10,693 bases of DNA from an uncultured bacterium (lineage in GTDB: Bacteria > Cyanobacteriota > Vampirovibrionia > Gastranaerophilales > Gastranaerophilaceae). This document shows positions 1 through 7,715 of this stretch, piece by piece. The notes beneath the pieces were generated by a model, which had not been told where the DNA came from, ran no database searches, and was given only the letters and a program-made list of their open reading frames with translations. Where the stretch lies: assembly GCA_947365485.1 (NCBI GenBank), contig CANAXK010000038.1, forward strand, positions 1-10,693, written 5' to 3'. Made by a program: the position numbers and the translations under genes. Positions within the stretch are counted from its first letter, which is position 1; each line of letters opens with the position of its first letter.

Positions 1-1638
1 ATCGGTATCGGACATATACGCTGGGCAACCCATGGTGCTCCAACAATCGCAAACGCGCACCCGCACTCTTGCAACTGCGGAAAAGTTGCAGTTGTGCATA
101 ACGGCATTATTGAAAACTTTAAAGAACTAAGAGAAAAACTTGAAGCAAAGGGCTGCACATTCCGCTCACAAACTGATACAGAAACAGTTGCGCACCTTGT
201 TGCAACAAAGTTTGCTGAAACAAAAGACATCACAGAAGCAGTAAGGCTTGCAACAAAAGAGATTGAAGGCGCTTATGCACTCTGTGTTATCCATCAGGAC
301 ATTAAAAATACTATTGTTGCAACAAGAAGAAACGCTCCGCTCGTTGTGGGGCTTGGTGAAAGCGAAAACTATGTGGCATCTGATGTTCCGGCGTTAATTC
401 AGTATACAAAAAAAGCAATGTATATTGATGACAACCAGATTGTAACTCTTACACCTGATTCAATAAAGGTTATTGATATTGAAAACAACCCTGTTTCTAA
501 CAAAGTCGAAACACTTCCGTGGGAACCGGTTGCATTGAGTAAGATGGGCTACAAACACTTTATGCTCAAAGAAATTCACGAACAGCCGGATGTTGTGAGA
601 AATGTGCTTTCAGGAAAACTAAGAGCAATTGACGAGCCGATTACGCTCAAGGAAGTAACTCTTGACAGAGAAAAGCTCAAAGACTTGAACCGCATACAAA
701 TCGTGGCATGTGGAACATCGCTTCATGCTGCAATGGTAGGCAAGTACATAATCGAAGATTTTTGCGGAATCTCTGTTGATGTAGAGCCTTCAAGCGAATA
801 CATCTACAGAAAAACGATTACAGATAAAAATACGCTCGTTATTGGCGTTTCACAATCCGGTGAAACAGCAGACACGATTACTGCTGTAAGACAGGCAAAG
901 AATAGGGGCTCGCATATTCTAATTGTGACAAACCGTCCTGATTCAACAATGGCGCGTGAAGCTGACAGCCTTGTGCCGGTTAACGCAGGTATTGAAGTCT
1001 CTGTTGCTGCAACAAAATCTTATATGGCACAGCTGATTTCGTTCTACCTGATTGCGATTTATATGGCAGAAGTCAAAGGTTCTATGGGCAAGGATGAGTT
1101 GTCAGAGTTGAAACATGAACTCATTGTTCTGCCTCAAAAGATTGAAAAGGTTCTTGCACACAAGGAAGATATCCAGAAATGCGCAAAAGCGTTCTCAAGC
1201 TCAAAAGATTTTATCTTTATTGCGCGTGGAATCAACTTCCCGACTGCGTTGGAAGGCGCGCTTAAACTCAAAGAAATCAGCTACATCAATGCGACCGGAT
1301 ATACAGCTGGTGAGCTCAAACACGGGCCTATTGCGATGCTGGATGAGTCCATGCCGGTGCTTTCTATTTTGATGTCTGGCAAGGTTTATGACAAGATACT
1401 TTCAAATTCTGAGGAAGCAAAAGCTCGTAACGCAAGGATGATAGCGCTTACGGATTCTGCTGATACAAAGCTTAATGAGCTTTTTGACTGTATAATCAGG
1501 GTTCCGGAAATTTCCGAGATTCTGTCTCCGGCTCTTGCTGTTGTGCCGTTGCAGCTTCTGGCTTACTACATTGCAGAGTTTTTAGGAAAGGATGTTGACC
1601 AGCCAAGAAATCTTGCAAAATCAGTTACGGTTGAGTAA
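1..1638 (+). CDS. glmS: Glutamine--fructose-6-phosphate aminotransferase (isomerizing), 5'-truncated by window edge
   Basis: GlmS makes glucosamine-6-phosphate from fructose-6-phosphate and glutamine, the first step toward UDP-GlcNAc for peptidoglycan and surface polysaccharide; it acts in the cytosol. The reading frame is open from base 1. The first visible codons give the glutaminase motif RWATHG (19-36) and then HNGIIEN (97-117), so about 70 N-terminal residues, including the catalytic Cys1, lie outside the window. The GTG at 94 sits inside this conserved motif and is not a start. TDTE of the glutaminase site is at 172-183. Two SIS sugar-isomerase domains follow: ACGTS near 706-720, SQSGET at 850-867, and ELKHGP at 1312-1329. 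The protein ends with the family's typical DQPRNLAKSVTVE. A CNC tripeptide (70-78) lies in the loop between HPH and VVHNG. No hairpin terminator is evident after the stop. Family assignment is secure. Confidence 0.97.
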   Translation: MGIGHIRWATHGAPTIANAHPHSCNCGKVAVVHNGIIENFKELREKLEAKGCTFRSQTDTETVAHLVATKFAETKDITEAVRLATKEIEGAYALCVIHQDIKNTIVATRRNAPLVVGLGESENYVASDVPALIQYTKKAMYIDDNQIVTLTPDSIKVIDIENNPVSNKVETLPWEPVALSKMGYKHFMLKEIHEQPDVVRNVLSGKLRAIDEPITLKEVTLDREKLKDLNRIQIVACGTSLHAAMVGKYIIEDFCGISVDVEPSSEYIYRKTITDKNTLVIGVSQSGETADTITAVRQAKNRGSHILIVTNRPDSTMAREADSLVPVNAGIEVSVAATKSYMAQLISFYLIAIYMAEVKGSMGKDELSELKHELIVLPQKIEKVLAHKEDIQKCAKAFSSSKDFIFIARGINFPTALEGALKLKEISYINATGYTAGELKHGPIAMLDESMPVLSILMSGKVYDKILSNSEEAKARNARMIALTDSADTKLNELFDCIIRVPEISEILSPALAVVPLQLLAYYIAEFLGKDVDQPRNLAKSVTVE

Positions 1639-1660
1639 ATGTTCTAATTGTTAAATTCTT

Positions 1661-1687
1661 TTGTTTTTCATAACATTCTGCTATAAT
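1661..1687 (+). promoter_or_regulatory. Extended -10 promoter for the scpAB cluster
   Basis: A perfect TATAAT (1682-1687) is preceded by TG one base upstream (TGCTATAAT from 1679), the extended -10 form. A weak -35 candidate, TTGTTT (1661-1666), lies 15 bp upstream, which is short but tolerable with an extended -10. Transcription would begin near 1694, giving a leader of about 115 nt before scpA. The call rests on motif match and position only. Confidence 0.6.
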
Positions 1688-1809
1688 AGTTAAATCAGAA
1701 AAAGATTACGGGATGGAGAAATTGTGATGCTGCGGCGCAATATGTGAGCGCATTCGGTTTCATAAAAACAGAGGATAAAAATAGCAGGGATATAAATTAA
1801 AATACAATT

Positions 1810-2649
1810 ATGGCAGTAAATAATATCGATAGTTTGAATATACAAAACGAAATCGCGCGTGAAGCAGAAGTTGACGGGATAGAGATTCTTGTAAGCATGG
1901 CAAAACAGGGAAAAATCGACCCGTGGAACGTTGATATTGTTGAGGTTACAGACAAATACCTGATGCACCTTTTTCAATCAAAAGCGCAAAACCTTAGACT
2001 AACGGGAAGAACACTGCTCTTTGCTGCTATACTTTTGAAGCTCAAATCAAACGTGCTCGAAGGACTTGATGTGCTTGATTTTGAACCGCAGCACGAAGAA
2101 GATTTCAACTACGATGATGAAATGCCATTGGATTATGAGGAAGAATACATTCCGACTAATAACGTAATTTCGATTGACGAAGTTTTGCAGAGAAGAACAA
2201 GCGTAAGACTTAACCATAACCGCGTTGTGACTTTGAGAGACTTGATTCGCCAATTGGAATTTTATGAAATGCTTGATAAAAAACAGTCTTTGAAGAACGC
2301 ACATGAGCGCGCAAAACGCAGGGTTCAAAACTACGCGAGGCTGTCTCCCGAGGATATTGTAAATCTTGCCCATGACGAATACATTGAAAACGGGGTGCAA
2401 AGATTGAGAGCGAATCTTTCAGAAATCCTGAGCAGACAGGATAAGATTGAACTCAACGAACTCACGCTCCTTGGTATGGACAAGATTAGCGCGTATATTT
2501 CGCTCCTGTTTTTAACTGTGGACAGCGATTATGATTTGGAACAGGACGAGTTCTATTCAGATTTGTATGTTGTAAGAAGACCGACCCAGACTCTCCCGCA
2601 GGGCGAGGGGACGATGCAAGACCTTGATAGTGAAGGAGAAAGTGCTTGA
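1810..2649 (+). CDS. scpA: Segregation and condensation protein A (kleisin subunit of SMC-ScpAB)
   Basis: ScpA is the kleisin that bridges the SMC dimer heads and recruits ScpB, compacting and separating the chromosome. The 279-residue protein has the N-terminal helical SMC-neck binding region (about residues 14-85, with IDPWNVDIVEVTDKYL at 36-51), an acidic linker (about 90-114) and a C-terminal winged helix (about 195-256). The DPW form of the N-terminal motif resembles cyanobacterial ScpA, from memory. The protein is slightly longer than many family members because of a tail (257-279) with TLPQGEG encoded by a palindrome-like sequence. ATG 1810 follows an in-frame stop at 1798-1800, so the start is well bounded, but no clear Shine-Dalgarno sequence lies in front of it. 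Its stop overlaps the scpB ATG by one base (TGATG). SMC itself is not in the window. Confidence 0.93.
   Translation: MAVNNIDSLNIQNEIAREAEVDGIEILVSMAKQGKIDPWNVDIVEVTDKYLMHLFQSKAQNLRLTGRTLLFAAILLKLKSNVLEGLDVLDFEPQHEEDFNYDDEMPLDYEEEYIPTNNVISIDEVLQRRTSVRLNHNRVVTLRDLIRQLEFYEMLDKKQSLKNAHERAKRRVQNYARLSPEDIVNLAHDEYIENGVQRLRANLSEILSRQDKIELNELTLLGMDKISAYISLLFLTVDSDYDLEQDEFYSDLYVVRRPTQTLPQGEGTMQDLDSEGESA
2588..2610. repeat. Palindromic REP-like element inside the 3' end of scpA
   Basis: CTCTCCC (2591-2597) and GGGCGAG (2601-2607) can pair around a GCA loop with one mismatch (2594 against 2604), and a further GGG follows. The unit resembles the CTCTCCCGC-type palindromic repeats scattered in many bacterial genomes. 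Here it lies in frame and encodes the TLPQGEG part of the ScpA tail. Only one copy is visible in the window, so its status as a dispersed repeat is inferred. Confidence 0.4.
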
Positions 2650-3185
2650 TGGAACAGTTGAAGTCCAGAATTGAAGCTGTTTTGTTTGTTACAGCAAAGG
2701 TGCTTCAAATAAAAGATATTGCAGAAATCCTTGAAGAAGAGCCTGAAGTTGTTGAAGAAGCGCTCCTTGAATTAATCATGGACTACGCTTCGCGCGACGG
2801 CGCACTCGAAATTGACGACGAAAACGGGTATATCTTGCAGGTTAAACAGGAACACCTCGATATTGTGGAAAAACTCTGCCCTGTAGAGCTGAAACCGCCT
2901 GTATTGAAGACACTTACAGTTATTGCGCTGAAAGAGCCTATCAGACAGTCCTTGCTAAAAGACTTGCGCGGCTCAAACGCGTATGAACATGTTCAGGAGC
3001 TTCTTGAAAAAGGACTTATTTCACGTCACAAGGATAAAAACGGACGCTCATTTAATATAAAAACAACCCCTAAATTTGCAGAGTATTTCAAACTCAAAGG
3101 CGATATAAGGGCGCTCGTTAAAACACTTAATATAGACAAAGGAGTAAAAGACGCTCCTCAAGACGGAGCTTCTGATGAAGCTTAG
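2649..3185 (+). CDS. scpB: Segregation and condensation protein B
   Basis: ScpB dimerises and binds the ScpA linker in the SMC-ScpAB condensin. The 178-residue protein shows the family's two winged-helix domains: residues 1-75 (RIEAVLFVTAKVLQIKDIAE near 7-26) and about 80-160, with LKPPVLKTLTVIALKEPI at 81-98 and LRGSNAYEHVQELLEKGLI at 106-124. The start is chosen at ATG 2649, which overlaps the scpA stop as TGATG. A strong AAGGAG (2633-2638) lies 10 nt upstream of it. An in-frame TTG at 2646 is only 7 nt from that ribosome site and would add a single residue, so it cannot be excluded. The 3' end overlaps the next gene by 11 bp, implying translational coupling along the cluster. Confidence 0.92.
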   Translation: MEQLKSRIEAVLFVTAKVLQIKDIAEILEEEPEVVEEALLELIMDYASRDGALEIDDENGYILQVKQEHLDIVEKLCPVELKPPVLKTLTVIALKEPIRQSLLKDLRGSNAYEHVQELLEKGLISRHKDKNGRSFNIKTTPKFAEYFKLKGDIRALVKTLNIDKGVKDAPQDGASDEA

Positions 3186-4641
3186 AATCTTTTTTTACAG
3201 CCTGCTCTGCTGCGCTTTGATTGGCTCGTTGTACTTCAAAAACAACGCCGATTCAATATACGCGCATATTGCAGACAACTATTACAAGAAAAATCAGATT
3301 CAAAAAGCACAGGAATATTACGAAAAATCTTTTGCGCTCGGAAATAAGAACGCCAAACAGCGCGAAGCTTATGTTAATTCCATTATAACCTCTCCTCTGA
3401 CTGTTGAAAGCCAGCAAAAACTTGCAAATATTGCAGAAGACAAAATTCAAGACGAGGCTTCTTTGAGAGCAAAGTATTTTCTGTATGATTTAAAACAGGA
3501 GATTCACAGAAAATACAAACTCAATTACATCAAACAGGCGCCTTTCAACCAGAAAATTCTAAGATGGGGTAAGCTTCCGATTACTTATACATACAGAAAC
3601 ACTCAAGGCGTGCCGGCGCAATTTATTCAGGAGATTGATAACGCATTCACAGAATGGGAAAAAGCGAGCGCTCACAAGGTTTTGTTCTCCAAAATTAACA
3701 GCATTGATGCCAATATTTTGATTGATTTCCAGTCCAACAAGGCTGAGGATTTGGAGTACGGTAAAAAATACGTTGTGGCTTACACTGTTCCAAATGTTAT
3801 GGGGGCAAAACTTAAGAACATGCAGATAAAATTCTATTTGCAGGACCCTTCCGGAGAGTATTTCACCCAGAACCAGATTTACAACACCGCGCTGCATGAA
3901 ATTTTCCATGCTCTCGGGTTTATGGGACACAGCTACGATAAAAAGAATATTATGTATCTTTCCAAAGACAACAACACGCTTATAAACGACTCCCGTGAAG
4001 AGATTACAGAGGCTGATGTTAGCACTTTGGAACTTTTGTACAAAATAAAGCCGGACATAACAAACTCTGATGAGTTGAAAAGTGAGTATGTTCCGTATTT
4101 GATTCTCGGTGATGACGAGGAAGTCAACTTTTCAAAGGCGCGCGAAGCGAAGAACTACATCCGTCAGGCACCAACGCTTCCAAACGGGTACATTGATCTT
4201 GCAGAGAGTTATGTTACAGAAAAACGCTATCCTGAGGCTATCAGGAATCTTGAGAAAGCGTTGAGCCTGGCGGATTCTGATGATATAAGGTATATCGTTT
4301 ATTACAATCTTGCGGTTTCATATTTTTACATCAACCACATGGAGATGGCGCGTGACTATGTTTCAAAAGCGTTTGAGATAAAGGATTCCGAAGAGCTGCA
4401 TTACTTGCTTGCAGAAATCTATTTAAAGGAAGAGAAAACCGAACATGCTGTAGAAGAATATAAAGGGCTTACAGAATCATATCCGCGTAATATGGATTAT
4501 GCGATAAATTACGCAAATATTTATGTAAAAAAACATGATTACGTAAGCGCAAGAAAGATTCTTAAAAACTTTTTAAAAAACAATCCTAATGAGAAGAACA
4601 ATCCAAGGCTTTCTCCTTATGGAGCGATTCTGATATTCTAA
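3175..4641 (+). CDS. Envelope-anchored TPR protein with matrixin-like (M10) metalloprotease domain
   Basis: This 488-residue protein has no gene name I recognise. Residues 5-20 form a hydrophobic signal/anchor segment with a cysteine pair (LCCALIG), predicting export or membrane anchoring. A TPR-like helix pair follows (about 28-60). Residues 120-295 look like a metzincin: HEIFHALGFMGH (241-252) fits the zinc motif HExxHxxGxxxH, with His241, His245 and His252 as ligands and Glu242 as the catalytic base. A Met-turn NIMY (Met260) follows at the spacing typical of matrixins. About four TPRs then run from roughly 333 to 472. The natural role is unknown; a surface protease or peptide-processing factor is a guess. 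It starts 11 bp inside scpB with GGAG (3165-3168) 6 nt upstream of ATG 3175. The last 19 codons overlap the convergent acyltransferase gene, so the C terminus (NNPRLSPYGAILIF) may be eroded or altered. Confidence 0.85.
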   Translation: MKLRIFFYSLLCCALIGSLYFKNNADSIYAHIADNYYKKNQIQKAQEYYEKSFALGNKNAKQREAYVNSIITSPLTVESQQKLANIAEDKIQDEASLRAKYFLYDLKQEIHRKYKLNYIKQAPFNQKILRWGKLPITYTYRNTQGVPAQFIQEIDNAFTEWEKASAHKVLFSKINSIDANILIDFQSNKAEDLEYGKKYVVAYTVPNVMGAKLKNMQIKFYLQDPSGEYFTQNQIYNTALHEIFHALGFMGHSYDKKNIMYLSKDNNTLINDSREEITEADVSTLELLYKIKPDITNSDELKSEYVPYLILGDDEEVNFSKAREAKNYIRQAPTLPNGYIDLAESYVTEKRYPEAIRNLEKALSLADSDDIRYIVYYNLAVSYFYINHMEMARDYVSKAFEIKDSEELHYLLAEIYLKEEKTEHAVEEYKGLTESYPRNMDYAINYANIYVKKHDYVSARKILKNFLKNNPNEKNNPRLSPYGAILIF

Positions 4642-5296
4642 ATTCATGCGGGGCAGCCTTTTCCCACCTGATATTTGTTTTTACAACGCTTGCCGGTATG
4701 CCGGAGAGGATAACATTGTTCTCGCTGAAATTCTTGTTAACAATTGAGGCCATTCCGACAATAGAATTGTCAGGAATATTTGCGCCTTTGATTATTCTGG
4801 AAAACGCGCCGAGCCACACATGGTTCCCGATTATCAGGTCTTTTTCCATATTGTATGGCAATTCGTCTTCCCCGCAAAAAATTGCATGACCGTCTCCGCT
4901 CCAGATTTCTACATCGTAGGAAAACATGCAGTCTTCTCCGATTGACATTTTTTTGTCATCTCCGTACAGACGGAATTTGGCGTTGTTTACGGAAGAGTCT
5001 TTTCCGACAGAAAAAACGCTGTTGTTCCCTCTAATAACCAGCTCTGATTTTGCAAAAGAGGCAGATTCGTCTATTATAATTTCGTTGTTGCTTCCGTAAA
5101 CCTGAATCGAGAGTCCGAATTTCACAAAATTGCTTCTTGTTTTTTTACCATTTTTAACAATATAAAATTTTGCGCCTTTTGGACAGATTTGGGTGAAAAT
5201 ATAATTGTTGCGGATTTTTCTGCGCAAAGGTTTGACTGGTATTATACAAGTAAATACACGTACAAAGATGTTAGAAAAGAATAGTAATATTTTCAT
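4586..5296 (-). CDS. Left-handed beta-helix (hexapeptide repeat) acyltransferase, probable surface polysaccharide O-acetyltransferase
   Basis: The 236-residue protein has a short basic N-terminal region with a hydrophobic stretch (residues 3-20, then PLRRKIRNNY), a run of [LIV]-G-x4 hexapeptide turns (about 65-205) and the classic end of the fold, with LIIGNHVWLGAFSRIIKG (154-171) followed by SIVGMASIVNKNF and SGIPASVVK. SGDGHAI (133-139) carries a histidine at the place of the catalytic base in related sugar O-acetyltransferases. The probable reaction is acetyl or acyl transfer to a cell-surface glycan; the substrate cannot be read from sequence. It stands alone, with no glycosyltransferase neighbours, against the direction of its flanking genes. 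The ATG at 5296 has only a poor ribosome site (GGTGA) upstream. The tail after VVKTNIRWE is longer than usual for the fold and lies partly in the overlap with the neighbouring gene. Confidence 0.85.
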   Translation of the reverse strand: MKILLFFSNIFVRVFTCIIPVKPLRRKIRNNYIFTQICPKGAKFYIVKNGKKTRSNFVKFGLSIQVYGSNNEIIIDESASFAKSELVIRGNNSVFSVGKDSSVNNAKFRLYGDDKKMSIGEDCMFSYDVEIWSGDGHAIFCGEDELPYNMEKDLIIGNHVWLGAFSRIIKGANIPDNSIVGMASIVNKNFSENNVILSGIPASVVKTNIRWEKAAPHEFRISESLHKEKALDCSSH

Positions 5297-5321
5297 ACAT
5301 TCACCGATTAATTATTCTTTA

Positions 5322-5327
5322 ATTATA
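5322..5327 (-). promoter_or_regulatory. Possible -10 element for the acyltransferase gene
   Basis: On the minus strand a perfect TATAAT lies 25 nt upstream of the ATG at 5296. I could not find a convincing -35 at 16-18 bp or a proper extended -10, and the region is AT-rich, so this is only a candidate. Confidence 0.3.
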
Positions 5328-5359
5328 CAACATATTTTCAAAAATGATATAAGCCGATT

Positions 5360-5394
5360 GGGGGGCGCTATGTTTTTTCTAAAAAAAAAGCATC
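5360..5394. other. G-tract and T/A-rich inverted repeat in the divergent intergenic region
   Basis: Six consecutive G residues (5360-5365) are followed by a T6 run and then an A9 run. ATG-T6 against A-run-GCAT can fold into an AT-only hairpin with flanking G-C closure. It sits between the divergent acyltransferase and atpD genes, where a terminator is not expected. An upstream promoter element, a regulator site or chance are all possible. Confidence 0.25.
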
Positions 5395-5408
5395 ATCCAT
5401 CAATATTA

Positions 5409-5437
5409 TTGTCATTTCTAAATTTGTATTATATAAT
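5409..5437 (+). promoter_or_regulatory. Strong sigma70-type promoter of the atpD-atpC unit
   Basis: TTGTCA (5409-5414) and TATAAT (5432-5437) are separated by exactly 17 bp. The predicted start near 5444 gives a leader of about 25 nt containing the GAGGAG (5458-5463) ribosome site 5 nt before the atpD ATG. The near-consensus elements suit a highly expressed ATP synthase unit. Confidence 0.8.
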
Positions 5438-5459
5438 TAGTCCATAAGAAGAGAGATGA

Positions 5460-6875
<1,416 letters not shown>

Positions 6876-6883
6876 GTTGACAC

Positions 6884-7276
6884 ATGAAACTAAAAATAAT
6901 TACACATGAAAGAATCGTATTTGACGGCGAAGTTGATGAACTTGTGCTTCAAACAAAGGGCGGGCAGATTGGTATCTTGAAAGACCACATTCCGCTCACA
7001 ACCGCGCTCGAAATCGGGGTGACAAAAGCCAGAATTGGCGAAGAGTACAAGTTCTTTGCGACAATGGGCGGCATATTCCAGTTCAAGGATAACGAAGCTA
7101 CAATACTTACAGATGTCTGCGAAGACGGATGCGACATTGATGTTACAAGAGCTAACGCAGCTAAAAACAGGGCAGAAACAAGACTTGCTGATGCGAGTGC
7201 AAAAGTTGATGCAGACAGAGCTCAAGCAGCGCTTGCCCGCTCTCTTGCAAGACTTAAGGCAGCTTTGAACAAGTAG
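6884..7276 (+). CDS. atpC: F-type ATP synthase subunit epsilon
   Basis: Epsilon is part of the central stalk and can inhibit ATP hydrolysis through its C-terminal helices. The 130-residue protein has the N-terminal beta-sandwich (residues 1-85, with GQIGILKDHIPLTTAL at 27-42) and a two-helix C-terminal domain (about 86-130, ending LARSLARLKAALNK). Both domains are present, so it is full length. The gene begins 8 bp after the atpD stop with a weak TAGG-type ribosome site, fitting co-transcription and coupling. Cyanobacteria name this gene atpE. Two cysteines (Cys79 and Cys83, in VCEDGCDID) lie at the hinge between the domains, where I would expect small or polar residues. Confidence 0.95.
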   Translation: MKLKIITHERIVFDGEVDELVLQTKGGQIGILKDHIPLTTALEIGVTKARIGEEYKFFATMGGIFQFKDNEATILTDVCEDGCDIDVTRANAAKNRAETRLADASAKVDADRAQAALARSLARLKAALNK

Positions 7277-7283
7277 GATTATT

Positions 7284-7715
7284 ATGAATAAGTATTTTGT
7301 ATTCGGACTTGCGCTTCTAATCGGGACTTCGATTGTTATTGCCGAAGAGGCTATTTCGTCAAAGTTTGTAAATGCGCTTAAGACCTGCTCTTCTTCGTAT
7401 TCAGAAAGCGGGAATTTCACAACCGAGGGGATGAATGTTACCTCTCAAAAGAGAATCCTGGGCTGGGAAGGCGACAGGTGCGTTTATCAGGAGACTGTAA
7501 AGTTTTCAGAGATAAACTCCTGCATAACCTGCAAACTCACTAAGTCACAGATTTCAGAACTTGCCTCTGTAATGCAGGCTTACGAGCTTGTGCAAAAGTA
7601 TTCTAAGGAAGAAGTGGATACATCCAAACTTTCGGCGGTTGAGAACAACCCTGTTGTGAAGGTTTGGAACAAATATCTGCAAGACAGCTCTGTGTGCACA
7701 ATCACTACAAAGTAA
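7284..7715 (+). CDS. Small secreted protein with five cysteines, unknown function
   Basis: I do not recognise this 143-residue protein. Residues 1-20 form a clear Sec signal peptide (Lys3, then a hydrophobic core FVFGLALLIGTSIV) with a likely cleavage after VIA20, leaving about 123 residues. The mature part has Cys35, Cys66, Cys80, Cys83 and Cys138. Cys80-ITC83 forms a CxxC motif, but the surroundings do not look like a thioredoxin fold. The gene starts 7 bp after atpC with AGGA (7275-7278) 5 nt before the ATG, so it should be transcribed with the ATP synthase pair. Its last 11 bp overlap the 3' end of pabA on the other strand. It could be a periplasmic or surface protein with disulfides; a role in ATP synthase is not implied by position alone. 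Confidence 0.75.
   Translation: MNKYFVFGLALLIGTSIVIAEEAISSKFVNALKTCSSSYSESGNFTTEGMNVTSQKRILGWEGDRCVYQETVKFSEINSCITCKLTKSQISELASVMQAYELVQKYSKEEVDTSKLSAVENNPVVKVWNKYLQDSSVCTITTK

Noticed and set aside
94..96. GTG at 94 as the start of glmS
   Set aside because: It lies inside the conserved VVHNGIIEN motif, and the frame is open and homologous back to base 1.
1725..1760. Possible riboswitch or hairpin in the scpA leader
   Set aside because: Only 4-bp GCGC or TGCG/CGCA pairings can be drawn; no known riboswitch pattern is seen.
4608..4625. CTCC/GGAG hairpin near the end of the metzincin gene as a terminator
   Set aside because: The stem is only four base pairs, lacks a T-run and lies inside both overlapping coding regions.
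5366..5394. Rho-independent terminator in the acyltransferase-atpD gap
   Set aside because: The stem is almost only A-T and it lies between two divergent gene starts, where no transcript should end.
5205..5447. Plus-strand 80-codon frame across the acyltransferase start and intergenic region
   Set aside because: It is mostly antisense to a well-supported gene, runs through the atpD promoter and shows no protein-like features.
6890..7420. Long minus-strand frame (176 codons) opposite atpC
   Set aside because: It is antisense to atpC and the secreted-protein gene, both strongly supported, and its translation has no recognisable domain.
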